A stretch of DNA of 64,000 bases, taken from the NCBI RefSeq assembly GCF_001463765.1, contig NZ_BBWK01000025.1, positions 1-64,000 on the forward strand. Direction: 5' to 3'. The notes below the pieces were generated by a model. It saw only the letters and a program-made list of their open reading frames with translations. It had not been told where the DNA came from and did no database searches. How positions within the stretch are numbered: position 1 is the first letter of the stretch; each line of letters starts with the position of its first letter. The stretch is from Aureimonas sp. AU4. Its GTDB lineage: Bacteria > Pseudomonadota > Alphaproteobacteria > Rhizobiales > Rhizobiaceae. The position numbers and the translations under genes are program-made. This document shows, piece after piece, positions 46,157 through 55,186 of the stretch.

Positions 46157-46906
46157 ATGGCGGACACGACGGGCTGGCCGACGAGCCTGTGGATCGTTCG
46201 CCACGGCGAGAGCCTCGGCAACGTGGCGCGCGATCTCGCCATGCGCGACGGGCTCGCGCGCATCGACATCGAGACGCGCGACGTCGACGTGCCGCTGAGC
46301 CCGCTCGGCGGAAGCCAGGCCGACGCGGTGGGCCACTGGTTCGCGGCCATGCCCGCCGACGAGCGGCCCGAGATCGTCCTGTCTTCGCCCTACATGCGCG
46401 CCCGGCAGACCGCGCGGCGGATCGTCGAGGAGGGAGCGATCCCGGTGGAGCGCGTCGCGACCGACGAGCGGCTGCGCGAGAAGGAGTTCGGCGTCCTCGA
46501 CCGCCTGACGGCGCGCGGCATCGAGGAGAGCCATCCCGACCAGGCCGAGTTCCGCCGCATCCTCGGCAAGTTCTACCACCGGCCGCCGGGCGGCGAGAGC
46601 TGGTGCGACGTGATCCTGCGCCTGCGATCCATGCTCGACACGGTGTCGCTGCACTACGGCGGCAAGCGCGTCCTGATCGTCGGGCACCAGGTCGTGGTCC
46701 TGTGCCTGCGCTACGTGATCGAGCGGCTCGACGAGGAGGCGATCCTGGCGATCGACCGCCAGACCGAGGTCGCCAACTGCGGGATCACGCACTACGAGCG
46801 CGAGGGCGGCGAACTCAGCCTGCGCCGCTACAACTTCACCGCCCCCATGCGGCGCGAGGGCACGCCCGTCACCGCCGAGCCCGACCGCAAGGCGGCCGCC
46901 GGATGA
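46157..46906 (+). CDS. Histidine phosphatase (phosphoglycerate-mutase-like)
   Basis: A 249-residue member of the histidine phosphatase superfamily. The catalytic RHG is in LWIVRHGESLGN, the second Arg in SSPYMRARQTARRI, the acid Glu in LREKEFGVLDR and the second His in VLIVGHQVVVLCL. The start ATG at 46157 has GGGGGA upstream. Its stop overlaps the ATG of the NAD(P)H-hydrate dehydratase. Known members include phosphoglycerate mutases and the alpha-ribazole phosphatase CobC, which is otherwise not found in the window; assignment to CobC is only a guess. Confidence 0.85.
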   Translation: MADTTGWPTSLWIVRHGESLGNVARDLAMRDGLARIDIETRDVDVPLSPLGGSQADAVGHWFAAMPADERPEIVLSSPYMRARQTARRIVEEGAIPVERVATDERLREKEFGVLDRLTARGIEESHPDQAEFRRILGKFYHRPPGGESWCDVILRLRSMLDTVSLHYGGKRVLIVGHQVVVLCLRYVIERLDEEAILAIDRQTEVANCGITHYEREGGELSLRRYNFTAPMRREGTPVTAEPDRKAAAG

Positions 46907-47805
46907 GCGCCGCCGTCGCCATGGACGAGCCCGTCGCCGTCGACCGCACCTTCCTGCTCGGCCAGCCACTGCCGAACCTCTCGGCCACCGGCTCCAAGGA
47001 CGACCGGGGCACGATTCTCGTCGTCGCTGGCTCGCGCGAGGTGCCGGGCGCGGCGCTCCTCGCCGCCACCGCCGCGCTGCGCGTGGGCGCGGGCAAGCTG
47101 CAGATCGCGACCGTGCGCTCCATGAGCCTCGCCATGGCGATCGTCATGCCCGAGGCGCGCGTCATCTCGCTGCGCGAGACCGGCGAGGGCGAGATCGACC
47201 CGGCCGAGCTGGAGCGTCTGGTCGAGGATGCCGCCAAGGCCGACGCCGTGCTGCTCGGCCCCGGCATGGTGGAGGAAACGGGCTCGCGCTCGCTGGCGCT
47301 GGGGCTGATCGAGCGCATCCGCGCGCCCATGGTGCTGGATGCGGCCGCGATCACGAGCCTGGCGTCCGATGCCGAGCGCCTGCGCCGCGCGCCGGGCCGC
47401 CTCGTGCTCACCCCCCATGCCGGCGAGATGGCGGCCTTTCTCGGACAAGCGCGCGAGGCTGTCGAGGCCGACCCCGCGCAGGCCGGCCTGGAGGCGGCGC
47501 GTCGCACCGGCGCGGTGGTGGCGATGAAGGGCGATTCCACCTTCGTCTGCGAGCATGGCGAGGCGCCCTGGCTCTGCGAGGGCGGGGGCGTCGGCATGGC
47601 GACCTCGGGCTCGGGCGACGTCCTGTCGGGCGTCGTGGCGGGGCTGCTCGCGCGCGGCGCCGCGCCGCGCCTTGCGACGCAATGGGGCGTCTTCCTCCAT
47701 GCCGAGGCCGGGCGGCGCCTTGCCCGGCGCATCGGCACGGTGGGCTTTCTCGCGCGCGAGCTTCTCGACGAGCTGCCGCTCGCGCTGGAAGATCACCGCC
47801 CTTGA
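46903..47805 (+). CDS. nnrD: ADP-dependent NAD(P)H-hydrate dehydratase domain protein
   Basis: A 300-residue ribokinase-like protein of the NnrD/CARKD family, which repairs hydrated NAD(P)H. Family segments are TILVVAGSREVPGAALLAAT, VLLGPGMVEETGS, LTPHAGEMAAFLG, VAMKGDSTFVCE and the catalytic GMATSGSGDVLSGVVAGLLA. Unlike many bacterial forms, no NnrE epimerase domain is fused. It overlaps the phosphatase gene by 4 nt. The 300-bp space after it holds the cobalamin riboswitch. Confidence 0.9.
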   Translation: MSAAVAMDEPVAVDRTFLLGQPLPNLSATGSKDDRGTILVVAGSREVPGAALLAATAALRVGAGKLQIATVRSMSLAMAIVMPEARVISLRETGEGEIDPAELERLVEDAAKADAVLLGPGMVEETGSRSLALGLIERIRAPMVLDAAAITSLASDAERLRRAPGRLVLTPHAGEMAAFLGQAREAVEADPAQAGLEAARRTGAVVAMKGDSTFVCEHGEAPWLCEGGGVGMATSGSGDVLSGVVAGLLARGAAPRLATQWGVFLHAEAGRRLARRIGTVGFLARELLDELPLALEDHRP

Positions 47806-47852
47806 GGCGGATCCGCGATTGACTCCCCGCCCCACCCCCGTATCCTGCGCGG

Positions 47853-48061
47853 CGGATGGTCCCGCGCCACGCTTCGTGCGCACGGGCTAAGAGGGAATGC
47901 GAAGGGCCGACTCAAGTCGAGGGCCCGGATCGCAGCCGACCCCGCGACTGTAGAGCGGCGAGGTTCCTCCACCGGGCTCGATGGGCCCGGAAACGCCACT
48001 GGATTCGTCCGGGAAGGCAGGAGACGACCAGCGACCCGCGAGCCAGGAGACCTGCCATCCG
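47853..48061 (+). ncRNA. Cobalamin riboswitch
   Basis: A classic cobalamin riboswitch of about 209 nt. P1 pairs CGGATGG (47853-47859) with CCATCCG (48055-48061). Conserved core blocks occur in order: GAGGGAATGCGA, CGCAGCCGACCCCGCGACTGT, GCCACTGG, CCGGGAAGGC, GACCCGCGAGCCAGGAGACCTGCC (the B12 box, about 48034-48056). It lies directly before cbtB and should lower expression of the cobalt transporter and the downstream cob genes when adenosylcobalamin is plentiful. Confidence 0.94.
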
Positions 48062-48066
48062 TACGA

Positions 48067-48085
48067 GGCGACCCGCCGGGTCGCC
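48067..48085 (+). promoter_or_regulatory. Hairpin of the riboswitch expression platform
   Basis: GGCGACCC pairs perfectly with GGGTCGCC around a 3-nt loop, 5 nt after the aptamer and 6 nt before the GGAGG ribosome-binding site of cbtB. No U-tract follows, so control is probably at translation, as is usual in alphaproteobacteria. Confidence 0.6.
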
Positions 48086-48105
48086 GTCACGGAGGTTGAA
48101 CCGTC

Positions 48106-48285
48106 ATGAACACGCAAGTTGCGGCCCCCGCCGCGCAAGGCTCCGCGCAGGCCCGCTGGCTCGCCGCCTCGGCCGCCCTTCTCCTCGCCCTGCCCCTTCT
48201 GTGGGGCGCGGGCTTCGCCTCGGCCGACGCACTGCACGACACCGCGCACGACGTGCGCCACGCCATGGGTCTGCCCTGCCACTGA
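48106..48285 (+). CDS. cbtB: Cobalt transporter subunit CbtB
   Basis: A 59-residue protein with one membrane helix (about 19-40) and a His-rich C-terminus: DALHDTAHDVRHAMGLPCH, which is the CbtB family signature. It has a GGAGG ribosome-binding site before the ATG at 48106 and directly follows the cobalamin riboswitch. It should work with CbtA as a cobalt importer in the inner membrane. A weak hairpin (GGCGCG/CGCGCC) follows the stop. Confidence 0.9.
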   Translation: MNTQVAAPAAQGSAQARWLAASAALLLALPLLWGAGFASADALHDTAHDVRHAMGLPCH

Positions 48286-48459
48286 GGCGCGGGCCGGTGC
48301 GCTGACGCGCCGTTTCCAAGGCTTCCCATGCTCCGCCGCCTTCCGCGCCGGCCGCCCCGTTCGGGTCGGGTCGGCGCGGGATGACGACGGCTTGCGCCCT
48401 TTTCCCCGATCGCTCGAGCCCGGCCGTGAGGCCGCGCCGCGATTTCGCAGGTGAATGTC

Positions 48460-49200
48460 ATGATCGTTCGAACCCTTCTCGTGGCGCTCGTCGCCGGCAT
48501 CCTCGCCGGCGCGGCGGTCACGCCCCTCCAGCACTGGAAGACGACGCCGCTCATCCTCGAGGCCGAGACCTACGAGGGTGGCGGCGGCCACCACGACCAC
48601 GCGCCGCACGAGCACTCCGCCCTCTCCCTCGCGTCGCCCGCCCATGCCCACGCGCCGGCCGCGGCCGACGGCGAGGCGGCGGGAACCGCGGAGCGCCTCG
48701 CCGGCTCGCTTCTGGCGAACCTCGTGCTCGGCGCCGGCTTCGCGCTGCTCCTGTCGGCCGCGAGCTTGGCCGCCAACCGCCCGATCACGGCGCGCAACGG
48801 CGCGCTCTGGGGACTGGCGGGCTTCGCCGTCCTGACGCTCGCCCCCGCGCTGGGCCTGCCGCCGGAACTGCCCGCCATGCCCGCCGCCGACCTGCACGCG
48901 CGGCAGATCTGGTGGCTGGCGACCGTGCTGACGACGGCGGGCGGCGCCGCGCTCCTTGCGTTTCGCCGCGAGACGGCCGCGCGCCTCGGTACGGTCGCGC
49001 TTCTCCTGCTGCCGCATCTTGCGGGCGCGCCGCACCCCGCCGACATCGGCTCGCCCGTGCCGGCCACGCTCGCGGCCGAGTTCGTGATGGCCTCGCTCCT
49101 TGTTTCCGCTGCCTTCTGGGCGCTCGCGGGCCTCTTCACCGGGCTTCTCGCGGAGCGCTTCGCGGGCCACATCCGGCCGGCAAGGCTCCGCGCGGCGTGA
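48460..49200 (+). CDS. cbtA: Cobalt transporter subunit CbtA
   Basis: A 246-residue membrane protein with about five helices. After the first helix (residues 3-20) comes a conserved LQHWKTTPLILEAETYE block, then a His cluster (GGHHDHAPHEH, AHAHAP) that may capture metal in the periplasm. NLVLGAGFALLL and WWLATVL mark later helices. The ATG at 48460 is preferred over a GTG nine bases upstream because AGGTGA precedes it. The stop overlaps the cobU GTG. Between cbtB and cbtA are 174 bp of non-coding DNA. Confidence 0.88.
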   Translation: MIVRTLLVALVAGILAGAAVTPLQHWKTTPLILEAETYEGGGGHHDHAPHEHSALSLASPAHAHAPAAADGEAAGTAERLAGSLLANLVLGAGFALLLSAASLAANRPITARNGALWGLAGFAVLTLAPALGLPPELPAMPAADLHARQIWWLATVLTTAGGAALLAFRRETAARLGTVALLLLPHLAGAPHPADIGSPVPATLAAEFVMASLLVSAAFWALAGLFTGLLAERFAGHIRPARLRAA

Positions 49201-49712
49201 GCGTCGCGCTGGTTCTGGGGGGGGCGCGCTCCGGCAAGAGCCGTTTTGCGGAAGCGCTCGTGCGCGATACGGGCCGCGAGCCCGTCTATCTCGCGACGGG
49301 CCAGGCCTTCGACAGCGAGATGGAGCGCCGCATCCACGAGCATCAGGCGCGCCGCCCGGCGCCCTGGCGCACCGTGGACGCGCCGCTCGATCTTCCCCAC
49401 GCCATCCGCCGCGAGGCGGGGGCGGGCACGGCGCTTCTCGTGGACTGCCTGACGCTCTGGGTCACCAACATCCTCCTCGCCGAGCGCGACATGGCGGCGG
49501 AGCGCGAGGCGCTTCTCGCCGCCCTTCGCGACCTGTCCCCCGACAGCTCGGCCGTCCTCGTGTCCAATGAGGTCGGCCTCTCCATCGTCCCCGACAACGC
49601 GCTCGCCCGTCGCTTCCGCGACGAGGCGGGCCTCCTCCATCAGGCGGTCGCCGCGCTCGCGCACGAGGTTCATCTCGTGGTCGCCGGCTTGCCCGTCCGC
49701 ATCAAGGGCTGA
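49197..49712 (+). CDS. cobU: Adenosylcobinamide kinase / guanylyltransferase
   Basis: A 171-residue CobU (CobP) that phosphorylates adenosylcobinamide and transfers GMP to it. The P-loop is LVLGGARSGKSRFAE; later blocks are VYLATGQAFDSEM, the His in RRIHEHQARRPAPW that accepts GMP, VDCLTLWVTNIL and VSNEVGLSIVPDNALARRFR. The GTG start overlaps the cbtA stop (GTGA). The N-terminus starts directly at the P-loop, as usual. Confidence 0.94.
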   Translation: MSVALVLGGARSGKSRFAEALVRDTGREPVYLATGQAFDSEMERRIHEHQARRPAPWRTVDAPLDLPHAIRREAGAGTALLVDCLTLWVTNILLAERDMAAEREALLAALRDLSPDSSAVLVSNEVGLSIVPDNALARRFRDEAGLLHQAVAALAHEVHLVVAGLPVRIKG

Positions 49713-49718
49713 CAACCA

Positions 49719-50801
49719 ATGCGCAAGATTCCCGCCACCGTCGTCACCGGCTTCCTGGGTGCCGGCAAGACCACGCTGATCCGCCATCTCCTGGAGAATG
49801 CCGGCGGCCGGCGCATCGCGCTCGTGATCAACGAGTTCGGCGACCTCGGCGTCGACGGCGACCTTCTCAAGGGCTGCGGCGTCGAAACGTGCCGCGAGGA
49901 GGACGTCGTGGAGCTCACCAACGGCTGCATCTGCTGCACGGTGGCCGACGACTTCATCCCCACCATGGAGAAGCTGATCGAACGCGCCGACCGGCTCGAT
50001 CATATCGTGATCGAGACGAGCGGCCTCGCCCTGCCCCAGCCGCTGGTCGCCGCCTTCAACTGGCCGGAGGTCAAGGCGCGCGTCACCGTCGACGGCGTCG
50101 TCACGGTGATCGACGCGGCGGCCGTCCGCGCCGGGCGCTTCGCCCATGACGAGGAGAAGCTCGCCGAGCAGCGCGCGGGCGACGCGAGCCTCGACCACGA
50201 CGATCCGCTCGAGGAGCTCTTCGAAGACCAGATCCGCGCGGCCGACCTCCTCGTCCTCAACAAGTGCGACCTTCTCGACGCCGCCGGCATCGCCGCCGTG
50301 CGGGAGGCGATCGCGGAGGCCGCCGGCGCGCGGCTGCCCGCGATCGTGGAGGCGTCGCAAGGGCGCCTGCCGGCCGACGTGCTGCTGGGCCTTGGCGCCG
50401 GCACCGAGGACCTCATCGCCGGGCGGCGCTCGCATCACGAGATCGAACACGAGGGCGGCGAGCCGCACGACCACGACGACTTCGAGAGCTTCGTGGCCGA
50501 TTTCGGCGCGATCCGCGACCTGCCCGCCTTCGAGGCGGCGTTGCGCGACACGATCCGCCGCCACGACATCCTGCGCGTGAAGGGCTTTGCCAGCGTCGAG
50601 GGCAAGCCGATGCGCCTCGTGGTCCAGGCTGTCGGCGAGCGGATCGCGACCTACTACGACCGCAGGCTCATGCCCGCCGAAGAGGGACGCTCGGCGCTGG
50701 TGGTGATCGGGCTGCACGACCGCATCGAGGAGGGCGAGGCGCAGATCGCTGAGGCCCTGCGCGCGGCGGCCGGCGCGCAAGCCGCGCAGGCCGCCGAGTA
50801 G
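49719..50801 (+). CDS. cobW: CobW GTPase metallochaperone
   Basis: A 360-residue G3E-family GTPase thought to deliver cobalt to the CobNST chelatase. The P-loop is VVTGFLGAGKTTLIRH; the metal site is NGCICCTVADDF (CxCC); VIETSGLALPQP and LVLNKCDLL are the switch and base-recognition loops. A short His/Asp patch (HEIEHEGGEPHDHDD) precedes the C-terminal domain. It lies 6 bp after cobU and 7 bp before cobN. Confidence 0.95.
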   Translation: MRKIPATVVTGFLGAGKTTLIRHLLENAGGRRIALVINEFGDLGVDGDLLKGCGVETCREEDVVELTNGCICCTVADDFIPTMEKLIERADRLDHIVIETSGLALPQPLVAAFNWPEVKARVTVDGVVTVIDAAAVRAGRFAHDEEKLAEQRAGDASLDHDDPLEELFEDQIRAADLLVLNKCDLLDAAGIAAVREAIAEAAGARLPAIVEASQGRLPADVLLGLGAGTEDLIAGRRSHHEIEHEGGEPHDHDDFESFVADFGAIRDLPAFEAALRDTIRRHDILRVKGFASVEGKPMRLVVQAVGERIATYYDRRLMPAEEGRSALVVIGLHDRIEEGEAQIAEALRAAAGAQAAQAAE

Positions 50802-50808
50802 CCGCGCC

Positions 50809-53800
50809 GTGCATCTGCCGCTCGCGCAAGGGGTTTCGCTCGCCGACGGGACGCCGGCCGTCGACCTCCGGCAGACGCCGGGGCGCGTTCTCGTCCTGTC
50901 CGCCGCCGACACGGAGCTGGCGAGCCTGGCGGCGGCGGCCGGGCGGCTGGACCTGCCCGGCGATGCGCTGCGGCTGGCGAATCTGGCACAGCTCAACCAC
51001 CCCATGTCGGTGGACGCGCAGCTGGAGCGTCTGGCGCCGGGCCTCAGCCTCGCGGTGATCCGGGTGCTGGGGGGGCGCGCCTACTGGGCGCATGGCTGCG
51101 AGGCCTGGAGCGCGGCGGGGCGGCGGCACGGCTTTCCCGTGCTGTTTCTTCCCGGAGACGAGCGGCCCGATGCCGAACTGGCCGCGCTCTCGACGCTCGG
51201 CGAGCCCGATGCCGGTCGTCTCGCGGCCTATCTCATGGGCGGCGGCCCGGAGAACGCCGACGCCTTTCTGCGGGCGACGCGCGCGATCCTCGACGGCACA
51301 GGCTGGCCCGAGCCCGCCCGGCCGCTGCCGCGCGCGGGCGAATGGCAGCGGCCGCGCGCGAACGCTGGCGCGCCGGTGGCCGCCGTCTGTTTCTACCGCG
51401 CGCTCCTTCAGAGCGGGCAGCTCGCCCCCGTCGAGGCGTTGTGCGAGGCGATGGAGCGCGAGGGGCTCGACCCGTTGCCGGTCTTCGTCGCGAGCCTCAA
51501 GGATGGACCGAGCGTCGACGTCCTGCGCACGCTGTTCACGCAGCGCCCGCCCGCCGTCGCCGTGAACCTCACGAGCTTCGCGGTTTCGGCCCTGCGGGGC
51601 GAGCGCGCGCCGACGGTGCTCGAGGAGAACGGCGCGGTGGTGCTGCAGGGCGTGCTGTCGGCGGGCTCGCGCGAGAGCTGGGACGCCTCGCCGCGGGGCC
51701 TGGGCGCGCGGGATCTTGCGATGAACGTGGCGCTGCCGGAGGTGGACGGACGCGTCTTCGCGCGCGCGCTCGCCTTCAAGGCGCAGGCGCGCTTCGACGC
51801 GCGCTGCCAGGTTTCCGTGGTCACGCACGAGCCGGACGCAGGCGGCATCCGCTTCACCGCGCAGCTGGCCGCAAGCTGGGCGCGGCTGCGCGCGAAACCT
51901 GCACCGGAGCGTCGCGTCGCGATCGTGCTCGCCAACTACCCGAACCGCGACGGGCGGCTCGGCAACGGCGTCGGCCTCGACACGCCGGCGGGAACGGTGG
52001 AGGTGCTGCGCGCGATGCGGGACGCCGGCTACGGGGTCGGCGACATGCCGGCGGACGGCGACGCGCTGATGCGGCGCCTTGCCGAGGGGCCGACGAATGC
52101 GGGCGTCGCGGGCCGCCGGATCGGGGAAACCTGGCCGCGCGAGCGGCACGAGGCCTTTCTTGCGACCTTGCCGGACGCGCTGCGCCAAGCCGTCACCGAC
52201 CGCTGGGGCACGCCGGAAAGCGACCCGATGTTCGCAAACGACGCCTTCGCGCTGCCGGTCATGCGCCTGGGCGACGGCGTCGCGATCGGCGTCCAGCCGG
52301 CGCGCGGCTACAACATCGATCCCGCCTCGAGCTTCCACGATCCCGCGCTGGTTCCCCCGCACAACTACCTCGCCTTCTACGGCTGGCTACGTGCTGGGCT
52401 AAAGGCCGATGCCGTGATCCACATGGGCAAGCACGGCAACCTCGAATGGCTGCCCGGCAAGGCGCTGGGATCCTCCGAGACCTGCTGGCCGCAGGCGCTT
52501 CTCGGCCCCCTGCCCCATCTCTACCCCTTCATCGTCAACGATCCCGGCGAGGGAAGTCAGGCCAAGCGCCGCACGGCCGGCGTCGTGGTGGACCACCTGA
52601 CGCCGCCGCTGACGCGCGCCGACGCGCACGGCGCCGCGCGCGACCTCGAAGCGCTGGTGGACGAGTATTTCACGGCTACCGAGGGCGATCCGCGCCGCGC
52701 CAAGCTTCTGGCGCGCGAGATCGCCGATCTCGCCAAGGCGAGCGGCCTTCTGGCCGATGCCGGTCTGGGCTCGCTCGACGATCCCCAGACGCTTCAAAAG
52801 CTCGACGGCTGGCTCTGCGAGCTCAAGGAGATGCAGATCCGCGACGGGCTCCACGTCTTCGGCCGCTCGCCGGAGGGCCGGCTGCGCCGCGACACGCTTC
52901 TGGCGCTAGCCCGCCTGCCGCGCGGTCTGGAGCCGGCGGAGGCGTCGCTGACACGCGCGCTCAGTGACGATCTGGATCTGCGCTTCGACCCGCTCGGCGG
53001 CGACTGGGGCGAGCCGTGGGAGGGGCCGCGCCCGTCTGTCCTCGCGGACATCCTGCCCGGTCCCTGGCGCAGCCGAGGCGACGCGGTGGAGCGGCTGGAA
53101 GCGCTGGCCGTCGCCCTGATCGGGGGCGAGGCCGAGCCGGAGGCCGGCTGGGCCGGCACGCGCGCGGTGCTCGGCGACATCCGGGGGCGCCTTGCGCCCG
53201 CGCTGGACCGCTCGGGAGCGGCCGAGATCGCGGGGCTGCTGGCCGGCCTCGACGGGCGCTTCGTACCCCCCGGCCCGTCGGGCGCGCCGACGCGCGGGCG
53301 GCCCGACACGCTGCCGACGGGGCGCAACTTCTTCTCGGTCGACACGCGCGGCGTGCCCACCGAGGCGGCCTGGAGCCTCGGGCGCCGCTCGGCCGAGCTG
53401 TTGCTCGCCCGCCACGCGCAGGATCACGGCGAGCCCTTGCGCGCGCTGGCGCTGACCGCTTGGGGCACCGCCAACATGCGCACGGGTGGCGACGACATCG
53501 CGCAGGCGCTCGCCCTGATCGGCGTCCAGCCGACCTGGGAGCGGGCGAGCGGGCGCGTCACCGGATTCGAGATCCTGACGCCCGCCCGTCTGGGGCGCGG
53601 ACGCGTCGATGTCACGCTACGCATCTCCGGCTTCTTTCGCGACGCCTTTCCCGAGCAGATCGCCCTGTTCGACCGTGCCTGCCGGGCGGTGGCACTGCTC
53701 GACGAGGACGAGGAGGACAACCCGATCGCCGCGCGCTTTCGCGACGAGGCGACCGCCTTCGAACGCGAAGGACATGCGGCCGAGGCCGCGCGGCGCATGG

Positions 53801-54489
53801 CGGGGGCGCGCGTCTTCGGCTCCATGCCCGGCTCCTACGGCGCGGGGCTGCAGGCGCTGATCGACGAGGGCGGCTGGCATACGCGCGCGGATCTCGCCGA
53901 AGGCTTCCTCGTCTGGGGAGGCTTCAGCTACGGCGACGGCGAGGAGGGCATGCCCGCCCGGCCCCTTCTGGAGCGCCGTCTCGCCGCCGTCGAAGCCGTC
54001 GTCCAGAACCAGGACAATCGCGAGCACGACCTTCTCGACTCCGACGACTACTACCAGTTCGAGGGGGGGCTGGCGGCGAGCGTCGAGCACCTTTCGGGGC
54101 AGGCGCCCGCGAGCTACCACCTCGACCACTCCAACCCCGAGCGCCCCGTGCCGCGCACGCTCGCCGAGGAGATCGCGCGGGTCGTGCGCGGGCGCGCCGC
54201 CAACCCGAAGTGGATCGCAGGCGTGATGCGACACGGCTACAAGGGCGCCTTCGAGATGGCGGCCACCGTGGACTACCTCTTCGCGTTCGCCGCCACCACG
54301 AACGCCGTGCCCGGCCGCCACTTCGACCTCCTGCACGACGCCTATATCGGCGACGAGGCCGTGCGCGGCTTCATGGAGAAACACAATCCCGCGGCGCTCG
54401 CCGAGATGGAGGCGCGTTTCGCGGAAGCGGTGCGGCGCGGCTTCTGGCATCCTCGCCGCAACGACCTCACGACAAGGATCGCCTCATGA
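50809..54489 (+). CDS. cobN: Cobaltochelatase large subunit CobN
   Basis: A 1226-residue CobN/magnesium-chelatase H-like protein that binds hydrogenobyrinate a,c-diamide and inserts cobalt late, in the aerobic route. Conserved blocks are ANYPNRDGRLGNGVGLDTP, RGYNIDPASSFHDPALVPPH, VIHMGKHGNLEWLPGKALG, WGTANMRTGGDDIAQALALI and QDNREHDLLDSDDYYQFEGG. The GTG at 50809 is used and fits the short spacing after cobW. The chelatase partners CobS and CobT (the AAA+ and VWA subunits) are not in the window. The stop overlaps the cobO ATG. Confidence 0.96.
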   Translation: MHLPLAQGVSLADGTPAVDLRQTPGRVLVLSAADTELASLAAAAGRLDLPGDALRLANLAQLNHPMSVDAQLERLAPGLSLAVIRVLGGRAYWAHGCEAWSAAGRRHGFPVLFLPGDERPDAELAALSTLGEPDAGRLAAYLMGGGPENADAFLRATRAILDGTGWPEPARPLPRAGEWQRPRANAGAPVAAVCFYRALLQSGQLAPVEALCEAMEREGLDPLPVFVASLKDGPSVDVLRTLFTQRPPAVAVNLTSFAVSALRGERAPTVLEENGAVVLQGVLSAGSRESWDASPRGLGARDLAMNVALPEVDGRVFARALAFKAQARFDARCQVSVVTHEPDAGGIRFTAQLAASWARLRAKPAPERRVAIVLANYPNRDGRLGNGVGLDTPAGTVEVLRAMRDAGYGVGDMPADGDALMRRLAEGPTNAGVAGRRIGETWPRERHEAFLATLPDALRQAVTDRWGTPESDPMFANDAFALPVMRLGDGVAIGVQPARGYNIDPASSFHDPALVPPHNYLAFYGWLRAGLKADAVIHMGKHGNLEWLPGKALGSSETCWPQALLGPLPHLYPFIVNDPGEGSQAKRRTAGVVVDHLTPPLTRADAHGAARDLEALVDEYFTATEGDPRRAKLLAREIADLAKASGLLADAGLGSLDDPQTLQKLDGWLCELKEMQIRDGLHVFGRSPEGRLRRDTLLALARLPRGLEPAEASLTRALSDDLDLRFDPLGGDWGEPWEGPRPSVLADILPGPWRSRGDAVERLEALAVALIGGEAEPEAGWAGTRAVLGDIRGRLAPALDRSGAAEIAGLLAGLDGRFVPPGPSGAPTRGRPDTLPTGRNFFSVDTRGVPTEAAWSLGRRSAELLLARHAQDHGEPLRALALTAWGTANMRTGGDDIAQALALIGVQPTWERASGRVTGFEILTPARLGRGRVDVTLRISGFFRDAFPEQIALFDRACRAVALLDEDEEDNPIAARFRDEATAFEREGHAAEAARRMAGARVFGSMPGSYGAGLQALIDEGGWHTRADLAEGFLVWGGFSYGDGEEGMPARPLLERRLAAVEAVVQNQDNREHDLLDSDDYYQFEGGLAASVEHLSGQAPASYHLDHSNPERPVPRTLAEEIARVVRGRAANPKWIAGVMRHGYKGAFEMAATVDYLFAFAATTNAVPGRHFDLLHDAYIGDEAVRGFMEKHNPAALAEMEARFAEAVRRGFWHPRRNDLTTRIAS

Positions 54490-55127
54490 GCGAGAAGTCC
54501 CCCGTCCTCGCCGCCATGAGCGAAGAGGAGCTCGACGCGCGCCACGCCGAGAAGATGCGCAAGAAGAAGGCGGCGCGCGACAAGATCATCGCCACCAAGA
54601 CCGTGGAGAAGGGCCTCCTCATCGTCCACACCGGCAAGGGCAAGGGCAAGTCGACCGCTGCCTTCGGCCTCGTCTTCCGGGCGATCGGCAACGACATGCG
54701 GGTCGGCATCGTCCAGTTCGTGAAGGGCCGCTGGGAGACCGGCGAGCGCCGGGCGCTGGAGCGCTTCAGCGATCAGGTGACCATCACCGCCATGGGCGAC
54801 GGCTTCACCTGGGAGACGCAGGACCGCCAGCGCGACATCGCGGCGGCCCGCGCGGCCTGGGAGCGCGCCAAGGCGCTGATCCTCGACGAGGAGCACCAGA
54901 TGGTGGTGCTGGACGAGCTGAACATCGTCCTGCGCTACGACTACATCCCGGTTGGTGAGGTCGTGGACTTCCTGCGCGACCACAAGCCCGCGATGAAGCA
55001 CGTCGTCGTCACGGGCCGCAACGCGCGCGAGGAGCTGATCGAGCTCGCCGATCTCGTCACCGAGATGGAGATGGTGAAGCACCCGTTCCGCTCCGGCGTG
55101 AAGGCGCAGGTCGGCATCGAGTTCTGA
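54486..55127 (+). CDS. cobO: Cob(I)yrinic acid a,c-diamide adenosyltransferase CobO
   Basis: A 213-residue CobO/BtuR-type adenosyltransferase. The P-loop is LLIVHTGKGKGKSTAAFGL, with IVQFVKGRWETGERRALE and MVVLDELNIVLRYDYIP as further family blocks; VTGRNAREELIELADLVTEM ends the core. It adds the 5'-deoxyadenosyl group to the corrin cobalt. The ATG overlaps cobN by 4 nt, closing the riboswitch-led operon. Confidence 0.96.
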   Translation: MSEKSPVLAAMSEEELDARHAEKMRKKKAARDKIIATKTVEKGLLIVHTGKGKGKSTAAFGLVFRAIGNDMRVGIVQFVKGRWETGERRALERFSDQVTITAMGDGFTWETQDRQRDIAAARAAWERAKALILDEEHQMVVLDELNIVLRYDYIPVGEVVDFLRDHKPAMKHVVVTGRNAREELIELADLVTEMEMVKHPFRSGVKAQVGIEF

Positions 55128-55129
55128 CG

Positions 55130-55158
55130 AAAAAGGGCGGGCGCACCGGCACCCGCCC
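55130..55158 (-). terminator. Rho-independent terminator of the chemoreceptor gene
   Basis: On the minus strand a 7-bp GC stem (GGGCGGG/CCCGCCC, at 55135-55158) is followed at once by TTTTT (55130-55134). It lies between the convergent cobO and mcp genes. Read rightward it has no U-tract, so it should mainly end the leftward transcript. Confidence 0.75.
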
Positions 55159-55186
55159 CGTATCGTGCCATCCCGGCGGGAAGGCC

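Noticed and set aside
47887-49170. Leftward frame of 427 codons antisense to the riboswitch, cbtB and cbtA
   Set aside because: It runs through a well-defined riboswitch and two cobalt transporter genes on the other strand, and has shadow composition.
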